A DNA stretch of 8,119 bases, taken from Methanocorpusculum sp. (GTDB lineage Archaea > Halobacteriota > Methanomicrobia > Methanomicrobiales > Methanocorpusculaceae). Under the pieces are notes generated by a model. The model ran no database searches and was not told the DNA's origin. It saw nothing but the letters and a program-made list of their open reading frames with translations. The position numbers were made by a program, and so were the translations under genes. Below, piece after piece: positions 1 through 5,734 of the stretch; the first letter of the stretch is position 1, and each line of letters opens with the position of its first letter. The stretch lies in NCBI GenBank assembly GCA_029987025.1, contig DALTWQ010000057.1:1-8119 (forward strand), read 5' to 3'.

Positions 1-7
1 AGCGAGC

Positions 8-59
8 AATCTGTGTGTAATCTGTGGTAATCTGTGTCCGAGCCCTACGGGCGAGATTG
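8..59. repeat. Tandem AATCTGTG units plus hairpin-forming tail (repeat copy 1)
   Basis: Three AATCTGTG units start at 8, 19 and 29, a 10-11 bp spacing. They run into CGAGCCCTACGGGCGAG, whose GCCC and GGGC can pair around a TAC loop. Positions 28-59 are identical over 32 bp to 2853-2884. The block lies about 80 bp beyond the stop codon of the minus-strand DUF169 gene. No protein-coding reading is convincing. It looks like a dispersed intergenic repeat that may continue past the left edge of the window. Confidence 0.8.
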
Positions 60-118
60 TCAAGACACACCAACAAAAAAATAACTTCCGTACACCAGAC
101 AGAAACCGAACAGTTACG

Positions 119-136
119 AAAAAAGTTTCAAAAAAA
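119..136 (-). terminator. Oligo-T transcription terminator of the DUF169 gene
   Basis: Read on the minus strand, seven T residues (136-130) directly follow the stop codon of the DUF169 gene, and six more (124-119) follow shortly after. Archaeal RNA polymerase terminates at such T-rich tracts without needing a hairpin. The location fits exactly, but the assignment is by pattern only. Confidence 0.6.
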
Positions 137-832
137 TTATTTTACCGGAGCAGCTCCGGGTGCTTTTGAGACCTTGCTGATGTTTTCAGCAACTTCCTCA
201 ATCATTTCAGCCGGGAATCCTGCGACCATTTCATCAGGCCCGATTCCGGAGAATTTGCGTGAACCGTCGCAGCCTAACGAGAAGTTCGGCTCGCCCGTCT
301 CAATAACATACGCGGCTGAATCCGAGCACATCGACTGGATGCCGGAAAACTCCGGATAGATTCTGCCGCCTAAGCGGTATAACGTACTCTGTGCGAGCTT
401 AAGCATAGCTGCAGGACGTGCGAAGATGATTACTGCGTCCGGCACAAACGGTGCCTTTTCAAGCGGTGCGTAGATGGTTGCATAGGTCTCTTTCGGAAGA
501 GAGGGAACACAGTCCATTGTCCGGCGGGACGCATTGATGGATGAATACTTGCCGAGCTTCAGATAGTGCTGACCGGTCTGTAAAGCCTCACTTTTCTCAC
601 GAAGTCCCAACGCCCATGCGCCGCCGCCGCACTGGTGTTTTCCATCAGGTGCATAGAAGATTTTTCCTTCGCGTGCGAGTGAAATCATTTTGCAGTGACG
701 GGTCGCTTCCTCGATTTCCGGAACGCCTTCCGGAATGTCGGCGGCACTTTTTGCAAGTTTTACGGCAACTGGGGAGCCGGTAAGCTGCAGAACGCTTTTC
801 AGTTCTTCGGATATTGCGGCATAATCTGTCAT
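137..832 (-). CDS. DUF169 family protein (COG2043-like), function unknown
   Basis: This 231-residue protein resembles the DUF169 family found in methanogens and anaerobic bacteria, whose biochemical role is not established. Typical stretches are the N-terminal GSPVAVKL (19-26), the cysteine-glycine motif HQCGGGAWALG (66-76), a central PDAVIIFARPAAML segment (131-144) and the C-terminal SLGCDGSR (185-192). Five cysteines (47, 68, 108, 169, 188) lie mostly in these conserved-looking stretches, so metal, cofactor or redox binding is possible but unproven. No signal peptide or membrane helix is visible, so it is probably cytosolic. The ATG start is followed by a normal family N-terminus. The gene is divergent from the coiled-coil gene at 952 and ends in a T-tract. 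An alanine- and proline-rich tail (224-231) is the only low-complexity part. Confidence 0.85.
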   Translation of the reverse strand: MTDYAAISEELKSVLQLTGSPVAVKLAKSAADIPEGVPEIEEATRHCKMISLAREGKIFYAPDGKHQCGGGAWALGLREKSEALQTGQHYLKLGKYSSINASRRTMDCVPSLPKETYATIYAPLEKAPFVPDAVIIFARPAAMLKLAQSTLYRLGGRIYPEFSGIQSMCSDSAAYVIETGEPNFSLGCDGSRKFSGIGPDEMVAGFPAEMIEEVAENISKVSKAPGAAPVK

Positions 833-919
833 ACTGATAAATAAGGTCGTTCATCTATTTGAATGTGTCCTATCTGAAGAGTGAACAGATTGTCCCGCCT
901 TATCCCTGTCTTCCGCGAA

Positions 920-926
920 GTTTATC
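920..926 (+). promoter_or_regulatory. TATA-like box for the coiled-coil gene
   Basis: GTTTATC lies 26-32 nt before the ATG at 952, the distance expected for an archaeal TATA box with a leaderless transcript. It falls inside the reading frame that would be coding if the TTG at 859 were the start, which favours the ATG. Confidence 0.4.
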
Positions 927-951
927 CCCGCTGGAAAACAAGATAGTAGTA

Positions 952-2550
952 ATGAATAATCAGCCTTCTGTTGATGAGTTTTTTGCAAAGATACGTACTG
1001 CCGGTTTTTTTGCACGCCTGTTCTCATGGAAAAAGATAACTGCCGAAGCCGAATCCGCATATCAGTCAATAAAAAATTCCGCCGCTGACACCGAGGCAGT
1101 CCTTCGCGAATCACGCATAAAAGAAGACACCTTATCGCGGCTGAATGAGGAAAAAGACCGGCGCATCGCTGAGATGCAGGAACAGTCTGCACAAAACAGC
1201 AGAGAGTGCGCAGTTCTCCGGGAAAAATTTGCAGCAGAAGAAAGTAAACATATTCTTGCAAAAGAGACGGCCGAAAAACTCGCCGGAGAAAAACAGGCAA
1301 AAGAAGAGGAACTGATTAAAGTACGTGAAGAACTCACCATCGAAAGAACACGTCTGACCGCAGAAATAGAGATGTACAATGCGGTAAAAACAGAGGCGGA
1401 GGAACTTTCAAAGGCAAAGCAGGAGTCTGATGCGGCACTTGCAGATGTCCGCGAGGAACTTTCAGCCGAACATATCAGGCTGGAGTCAAAAACAAAGGAG
1501 CATGATGCGGTAAAATCAGCCTTCGATGAACTTGCAAAAGAAAAACAGGCAAGTGATGATGCCTTAAGAACTGCCCGCGAAAGACTTTCCGCGGCAGAAG
1601 AAGGTCTTCGTATCGAACAGGAAAAATCAGCCGCACTGAAAACAGAAGCTGAGAGTAAAGCCTCTGAACTTGCCGCGGCAAACGAACAGCTGGCCGCAGA
1701 AGAAAGCGTAAAAGAGGAACGTGCGGCAGAGTATGAACGGCGTGTTTCATCCCTCAATACCCTGATTGACCAGATGAAAGAAGACCACGAACGTGCAGAA
1801 GAACGCATAAAACAGCAGATGGAAGAACACAATGAACTTCTCGCATCAGCCTGGCAGCGCCACGAAAAAGAGGTCGAAGATACCCTCAAAGCACTCGCGA
1901 AACGCTACGATTTCATCCGCTGTGAGAAAAACGATTATCCGTACTCAGGAACGCCTGACAACGTATTCTTAATCGGGGGAATGTACACCATATTCGATGC
2001 GAAAAGCCCGAAGAACCCCGAAGATCTGGAAAATTTCCCTGCGTATCTGAAACAGCAGGCGGAAGGCATGAAAAAGTACTGCAGAAACGAAAACGTCAGA
2101 AAGGATGCGTTCCTGGTCGTTCCTTCGTCCGCGGCTGAGGTGCTTACCACGTTTGTCTATCCGCTTGCAGATTATACCGTCTATGTGATTACCCCTGACG
2201 CGGTTCTGCCGATTTTACAGATGTTAAAGACCATCGAGGCGTATGATTTCGCCGAGCAGATGTCGCCTGAAGACCGCGACAAACTCTGCCGCTTCATCGG
2301 CAAATTATCGCATACGGCAAAACGCAAGATTCAGATTGACACCTATTTATCACAGGAGTTCGTCTCGGTCTTACGCGAATCGGCAGCACTTCCCGAAGAG
2401 TTTGCAAAGGATATCGAAAAGTATGAGAAAGAGGCGAAACTGAATCCGCCGATTGAAAAACGGGCGAAACTTATCGCGGTCGAAGATATTGCAGCGGATG
2501 TTTCACAGGTCGAACGGGATATCTTAGGCTGGGCACGAATCGAAGAGTAA
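952..2550 (+). CDS. Coiled-coil protein with C-terminal RmuC-like PD-(D/E)XK domain
   Basis: The chosen ATG gives 532 residues. An in-frame TTG at 859 would add 31 residues (MNVSYLKSEQ...) that look unlike coding sequence, and a TATA-like box sits 26-32 nt before the ATG. Residues about 28-305 are one long charged coiled coil with a 35/42/42/42-residue internal repeat (nt 1219-1701). From about residue 308 a globular domain follows, containing GTPDN (PD at 335-336), IFDAK (D349, K351) and QQAEGMKKY. This is the spacing of a PD-(D/E)XK nuclease core plus a Q-x-Y-type helix. A coiled coil followed by such a core is the architecture of RmuC, linked in bacteria to limiting DNA rearrangements. Overall similarity is too loose to name it rmuC. 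There is no signal peptide or membrane helix. It could instead be a structural or chromosome-associated coiled-coil protein with an inactive fold. Confidence 0.75.
   Translation: MNNQPSVDEFFAKIRTAGFFARLFSWKKITAEAESAYQSIKNSAADTEAVLRESRIKEDTLSRLNEEKDRRIAEMQEQSAQNSRECAVLREKFAAEESKHILAKETAEKLAGEKQAKEEELIKVREELTIERTRLTAEIEMYNAVKTEAEELSKAKQESDAALADVREELSAEHIRLESKTKEHDAVKSAFDELAKEKQASDDALRTARERLSAAEEGLRIEQEKSAALKTEAESKASELAAANEQLAAEESVKEERAAEYERRVSSLNTLIDQMKEDHERAEERIKQQMEEHNELLASAWQRHEKEVEDTLKALAKRYDFIRCEKNDYPYSGTPDNVFLIGGMYTIFDAKSPKNPEDLENFPAYLKQQAEGMKKYCRNENVRKDAFLVVPSSAAEVLTTFVYPLADYTVYVITPDAVLPILQMLKTIEAYDFAEQMSPEDRDKLCRFIGKLSHTAKRKIQIDTYLSQEFVSVLRESAALPEEFAKDIEKYEKEAKLNPPIEKRAKLIAVEDIAADVSQVERDILGWARIEE
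1219..1701 (+). repeat. Tandem 42-residue coiled-coil repeats inside the gene
   Basis: Four consecutive protein units begin with RE(K/E/R)(F/L): 1219-1323 (35 residues), 1324-1449, 1450-1575 and 1576-1701 (42 residues each). Units 2 and 3 are closest, sharing REEL near the start, the (N/D)AVK stretch at residues 19-22 and a KQ.SD..L end. The length of 42 is exactly six heptads, and the first unit is one heptad shorter. This indicates growth of the coiled coil by in-frame duplication. Confidence 0.75.
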
Positions 2551-2569
2551 AGCGGGGATATCAAGCGTA

Positions 2570-2576
2570 TTTTTTT
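2570..2576 (+). terminator. Oligo-T terminator after the coiled-coil gene
   Basis: Seven T residues begin 20 nt after the stop codon, consistent with archaeal intrinsic termination. There is no clear hairpin in front. Confidence 0.45.
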
Positions 2577-2644
2577 AGGAATGGTTGTATTCTCATCTCC
2601 GGGAATACTAACTGTTATTTTTACCGGCAATGCATTTGCCAAAA

Positions 2645-2884
2645 GAACGCGAATCTACGCGAATCTCACGCAAATCGCGAGCCTATACACCCGTGCTTAT
2701 CCCGCTTATCGCGGGCACGGGCGGCTCGCTGGAATGGTTTAATTACTGATTTCGAATGGATTATAATTACTCATCAGCAGCCCGCGGCGCCCCGCGATTT
2801 GCGAGAGCCGAAGGCTCGAAGCTAAAGCAGGCCGAAGGCATGCGTTCTGTGCTAATCTGTGTCCGAGCCCTACGGGCGAGATTG
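2645..2884. repeat. Structured intergenic repeat block between convergent genes (element A)
   Basis: This block of about 240 bp lies between the 3' ends of the coiled-coil and PLD genes. It starts with CGCGAAT-type units at 2648, 2658 and 2669 (10-11 bp spacing). A GC-rich hairpin follows, with nested stems 2677-2683/2723-2729, 2690-2696/2715-2721 and 2701-2705/2711-2715. After an AT-rich stretch come CGCGG/CCGCG (2783-2787/2792-2796) and GAGCC-GAA-GGCTC (2805-2817). It ends in the AATCTGTG and CGAGCCC...GGGCGAG tail (2853-2884), identical to 28-59. The 2799-2829 segment recurs at 6007-6038. No open reading frame in it looks real. It is probably a non-coding mobile or REP-like repeat composite. 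Confidence 0.7.
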
Positions 2885-2903
2885 GCAATAACTGAAGTTA
2901 CCC

Positions 2904-4583
2904 TTACCTCTTCCGTCTCCTGATAATAACAAACACAATACCGCCAGCGATAATGATTCCTCCGATTAAAAACCGTACATCAAACCCGAGCGAGTACGAC
3001 GCAGGATTATCTAAGACATAGCCGTCCCAGTCATAATCAAAGACCCTCGTAAAGTATGCCGCAGCCTCGGGACTGTCAATAATTACCGCAGACTCGCGGT
3101 TGTTGTTCGGACTGTTATAATTCCAGTTGATGGATGAAACAAGCACATACCTGCCGTCAACAATCATTCCCTTGTTGTGAATCTTCGAAATTCCGTCGCG
3201 GTCTGTTAAAAGCCGGGCGGAAAGCGTCGGAATATCTGCACGGTTCAGTTCTGCGGCAAGTTCATCATTATCCTCATCATCCTGCGTATTGTAATACATC
3301 GCATCGAGCTGAACCCGCACGTCGGCACCCGCCTTCGCGGCATTTACGGCGAGCGTAAGCCAGGGATTTTCATCAAGGTCAGGGTACTTCGTAATATACG
3401 CCTGCTGAATAATCACCGATGAGTCTGCGCCGGCGATCAGATTCGGAATAAGATAACTTGTATCCGGCGCAAAAACCGGTGTTACCTCCACATTATAGAC
3501 CGTCACCGGATCAAAGACCGGTGTATATGCAGCTGACGTCAGCAGAGCCGGAAACGACGCAGAACCGGTACTTCTGCGCGAAATATCCTTTCCGCTGATA
3601 TCTGCGGAAAACACCGACGAGAAATAAGCCGCAACCTCTGAATCGTAGATAACAGCACCCCAGCCGCGGTTTCCTTCCTGACCAGTCACCGGAATTCCCG
3701 ACTCCTTGAAGTTCTCGGAAAGAACAGCCGTGACATACGAATCAGCAATCAGATACTTGGTATGGAGATACCGGTAGCGTGCCGGATACTCAGACGTGCC
3801 GCTTATCACATAAACTTCAGCGCCGGCACGTCCCAGATAATCAAGCACACCTTTTTCTGCGTCGGAAATCCCGCCCACAGGACCTCCTTCCATCAAAATC
3901 CGTACTGTAACGCCGCGGGAAAGAGCGTCTGAAAGTGCACAGGCAAGTTCCGGATGCGTAAACTCATACATCGAGATATCAATTGACGTTTTTGCATCAG
4001 CGATAACGCCCGTCAAAACCTGATACGAACAGTCAGGAGATACAAACAGCGTCACCTTATCCGCGGAATATGATGCAGGAGACAGTCTGCTCTGCCCGAT
4101 TTTCATCACGCGGGAATCCCACGCACCGTTTTCATAGAGATGAATACGTCCGGCGCCTCTGGCCACTTCATCCGGCCATGAAACACTCTGAACTGCAGTG
4201 CCCCGGTACAAAAGAGTCAGCGAATCTTCCGTATTTGCCATCTGGAATTTACCGGATACAACCGCCTCGGGAACAAAGGAAACCGAGTCTATAATTTCAT
4301 AATCCGGATAGGTGCCGAAAACATCATAGTACGCTGCAGCAGAACGTGCAGCAACAACTTTGCCGGACCCGCCGGGAAAAGAAACCGTGCCTTCGCCGTC
4401 GGTGACACTCCACTCAGATAAATCGCCGGTACCCTCGAGAACAAAATACTCATCGCCGTCTCCTGATGCGTAGCCGTCCGGACAGAACTCGGTTATGGTA
4501 TAGGCTGCACCGGCCGGAACTGCTAAGAACAGCAGCAGGATAAACACGGAGATAAGAATGGATGCCTTCGGCAGTTTCTTCAT
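2904..4583 (-). CDS. Exported, membrane-anchored phospholipase D-superfamily protein with lamin-tail-like domain
   Basis: The ATG at 4583 gives 559 residues. A GTG at 4607 would add eight (MFNDNKNL), but the ATG puts a lysine-rich signal peptide (MKKLPKASILISVFILLL, cleavage probably after AGA) right at the start. A TATA-like box also lies 26 nt upstream of it. Numbered from the ATG, residues about 28-160 resemble a lamin-tail (LTD) beta domain (ITEFCPDG, DEYFVLEGTG, FPGG). Two PLD modules follow, each with a full HxK(x)4D motif: HTKYLIAD at 274-281 and HNKGMIVD at 469-476, the second followed by SSINWNYNS. Residues about 538-554 form a C-terminal membrane helix before RRRKR, so the enzyme faces outside. 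With both HKD motifs intact it should be an active phosphodiesterase or transferase on phospholipid or nucleic acid; the substrate cannot be told. Confidence 0.85.
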   Translation of the reverse strand: MKKLPKASILISVFILLLFLAVPAGAAYTITEFCPDGYASGDGDEYFVLEGTGDLSEWSVTDGEGTVSFPGGSGKVVAARSAAAYYDVFGTYPDYEIIDSVSFVPEAVVSGKFQMANTEDSLTLLYRGTAVQSVSWPDEVARGAGRIHLYENGAWDSRVMKIGQSRLSPASYSADKVTLFVSPDCSYQVLTGVIADAKTSIDISMYEFTHPELACALSDALSRGVTVRILMEGGPVGGISDAEKGVLDYLGRAGAEVYVISGTSEYPARYRYLHTKYLIADSYVTAVLSENFKESGIPVTGQEGNRGWGAVIYDSEVAAYFSSVFSADISGKDISRRSTGSASFPALLTSAAYTPVFDPVTVYNVEVTPVFAPDTSYLIPNLIAGADSSVIIQQAYITKYPDLDENPWLTLAVNAAKAGADVRVQLDAMYYNTQDDEDNDELAAELNRADIPTLSARLLTDRDGISKIHNKGMIVDGRYVLVSSINWNYNSPNNNRESAVIIDSPEAAAYFTRVFDYDWDGYVLDNPASYSLGFDVRFLIGGIIIAGGIVFVIIRRRKR

Positions 4584-4587
4584 GAGA

Positions 4588-4596
4588 TTTTTATTA
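4588..4596 (+). promoter_or_regulatory. TATA-like box for the kinase gene
   Basis: TTTTTATTA lies 27-35 nt before the ATG at 4623. The spacing suggests a leaderless transcript. It overlaps the region just upstream of the divergent PLD gene's start. Confidence 0.4.
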
Positions 4597-4608
4597 TCAT
4601 TGAACACT

Positions 4609-4617
4609 CATATAAGT
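4609..4617 (-). promoter_or_regulatory. TATA-like box for the PLD gene
   Basis: On the minus strand ACTTATATG ends 26 nt before the ATG at 4583, so transcription would start at or next to that codon. This supports the ATG over the GTG at 4607, which would lie between the box and the transcription start. Confidence 0.5.
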
Positions 4618-4622
4618 ATTGG

Positions 4623-5159
4623 ATGAACGGAGCTGTATTTAAATTCGGCGGAAGTCTCGCGGATGCCGCAGGTAAGGTACTTGATGCGCTTGAAAAGGCA
4701 GAAGTACCGGCGCTTATTGTCCCCGGCGGCGGCGTATTTGCTGATGCCGTAAGAAAAGACAATCCGGATGATGATACTGCTCACTGGCGTGCAATAGCTG
4801 CGATGAACAGATACGGCGTGTTTTTATCCTCGTTCGGCTTTCCGGTTACAGAAGATATGAAGATGCCGAATGAAGGCATTTCAATTCTGCTCCCCGAACA
4901 CGTGATGAAAACAGAAGACCCTCTTCCTCATTCGTGGGATGTCACCTCGGACTCGATTGCGCTCTGGATTGCAGATAAAATCCATGCACCCCTTGTTCTG
5001 CTGAAATCACGCGAAGGGGAATTCGGCGATACATCATACATAGATACGTACTTTTCAGCGCTGAAAAAGAGTTCTGATACTGCCGTCACGGCAGTAAATG
5101 CCAGAGACAGGGATGAACTTTCGGCTTTCCTTCGGGAGAATCAAGCCGCACATTTATAA
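4623..5159 (+). CDS. mfnE: Amino-acid-kinase-fold enzyme (COG2054), candidate methanofuran kinase MfnE
   Basis: The 178-residue protein has the amino acid kinase fold: FKFGGSL (6-12) for phosphate binding, IVPGGGVFADAVR (32-44), AHWRAIAAMNRYG (53-65) and LPHSWDVTSDSIALWIA (101-117). These match COG2054, archaeal kinases related to aspartokinase and UMP kinase. Its Methanocaldococcus member (MJ0458) is known as MfnE, which phosphorylates the aminomethylfuran phosphate precursor to the diphosphate in methanofuran synthesis; it was earlier described as an adenylate kinase. The protein is somewhat shorter than I expect for MfnE, and its C-terminal part (about 135-178) is abbreviated. It is soluble and cytosolic. 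It is divergent from the PLD gene, and the promoter of the next operon overlaps its stop codon. No other methanofuran gene is in view, so the assignment rests on motifs alone. Confidence 0.65.
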   Translation: MNGAVFKFGGSLADAAGKVLDALEKAEVPALIVPGGGVFADAVRKDNPDDDTAHWRAIAAMNRYGVFLSSFGFPVTEDMKMPNEGISILLPEHVMKTEDPLPHSWDVTSDSIALWIADKIHAPLVLLKSREGEFGDTSYIDTYFSALKKSSDTAVTAVNARDRDELSAFLRENQAAHL

Positions 5160-5160
5160 G
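5153..5160 (+). promoter_or_regulatory. TATA box of the Zn-ribbon/EF-1beta operon
   Basis: TTTATAAG overlaps the TAA stop of the kinase gene and lies 33-40 nt before the Zn-ribbon start. This predicts transcription starting near 5180 with a short leader that still carries the AGGA at 5181-5184. The operon therefore probably has its own promoter despite being only 33 nt behind the kinase gene. Confidence 0.55.
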
Positions 5161-5192
5161 ATGAAAAAACCAATAGTTTAAGGAATTCTATC

Positions 5193-5348
5193 ATGGCTAC
5201 ATGTACATCTTGTAACGCCCCCTTATCCGAGCGCGGGGCAACCGAATTTAAATGCCCGGACTGCGGTGAAGTTATCTACCGTTGTGCACAGTGCAGAAAG
5301 CAGAGCGTAAAATACACATGCCCGAAATGCGGCTTCCAGGGTCCGTGA
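5193..5348 (+). CDS. Small Zn-ribbon protein (COG2888, HVO_2753-like), predicted translation-associated
   Basis: This 51-residue protein begins MATCTSCNAPLSERG and ends KCGFQGP. It has four Cys-x2-Cys pairs: 4/7, 21/24 (CPDCG), 31/34 and 43/46 (CPKCG), enough to bind two zinc ions. The family is a predicted Zn-ribbon RNA-binding protein in archaea and is regularly found directly before the elongation factor 1-beta gene, exactly as here: only 4 nt separate it from the next start. An AGGA at 5181-5184 sits eight nt before the ATG. There is no room for a signal or membrane segment, so it is cytosolic. Its precise role is not settled; the context supports a function in translation. Genes this short are easily missed by ORF callers with a size cut-off. 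Confidence 0.88.
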   Translation: MATCTSCNAPLSERGATEFKCPDCGEVIYRCAQCRKQSVKYTCPKCGFQGP

Positions 5349-5352
5349 AATC

Positions 5353-5610
5353 ATGGGTGATGTTGCAGTTATCTTAAAGATTATGCCGGAATCTCCGGAA
5401 GTTGACCTTGCAAAGCTTCAGGCAGACATCAAAGCAAAGGTTGCCGGAATCCAGGACATAAAAATCGAACCGATCGGATTCGGTCTTTCTGCAGTTAAAG
5501 TTGCACTGGTTACTTCTGACGACGCAGGCGCAGAAGACAAAATCACTGCAATGTTTGCAGGAATCGCAGGAATCGAGAGCACAGAGATTGAATCTCTGAC
5601 TCTTCTCTGA
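5353..5610 (+). CDS. ef1b: Archaeal elongation factor 1-beta (aEF-1beta)
   Basis: The 85-residue product starts MGDVAVILKIMPESPEVDL and continues with the typical aEF-1beta pattern: IEPIGFGLSAVKVALVTSDD (residues 36-55) and a C-terminal AGIAGIESTEIESLTLL. It is the guanine nucleotide exchange factor that reloads EF-1alpha with GTP during translation elongation and adopts a small alpha-beta sandwich. Its length is close to the usual 85-90 residues, so it is complete. It starts 4 nt after the Zn-ribbon stop, with no clear Shine-Dalgarno sequence of its own, suggesting translational coupling. A perfect 6 bp hairpin overlapping the stop codon and two T-tracts follow, closing the operon. Confidence 0.95.
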   Translation: MGDVAVILKIMPESPEVDLAKLQADIKAKVAGIQDIKIEPIGFGLSAVKVALVTSDDAGAEDKITAMFAGIAGIESTEIESLTLL

Positions 5611-5645
5611 GAGAAATCTCAGAAATTCATTTTTTAGATTTTTTT
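5607..5645 (+). terminator. Hairpin plus T-tract terminator of the EF-1beta operon
   Basis: CTGAGA (5607-5612), a GAAA loop and TCTCAG (5617-5622) form a perfect six-pair stem that includes the TGA stop codon. Six T residues (5630-5635) and seven more (5639-5645) follow. The T-tracts alone would suffice in archaea; the stem may protect the mRNA 3' end. Confidence 0.65.
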
Positions 5646-5734
5646 GTATTCTGAATAGATACTTCATTAAGACAGGTATTCTATACTTTTGCCAGGATTA
5701 GAAGATGTTATTCTGATTAGTGGATACTGTTTGA

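Noticed and set aside
24..359. Open frame of 111 residues on the plus strand
   Set aside because: It runs through the repeat and then antisense through the DUF169 gene; no domain or promoter supports it.
851..1300. Open frame of 149 residues on the minus strand
   Set aside because: It overlaps the coiled-coil gene in antisense, has no recognisable domain, and is rich in Cys, Leu and Arg as shadows are.
1062..1889. Long serine-rich open frame on the minus strand opposite the coiled-coil gene
   Set aside because: It is the antisense shadow of glutamate-, lysine- and alanine-rich codons; its composition (almost only S, A, F, R) is unlike a real protein.
2677..2730. Possible tRNA or other structured RNA gene in the GC-rich hairpin
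   Set aside because: The stems form one nested hairpin, not a cloverleaf, and T-loop and acceptor features are absent.
5374..5667. Open frame of 97 residues antisense to EF-1beta
   Set aside because: Complete overlap with a secure gene and Cys/Phe/Arg-rich shadow composition.
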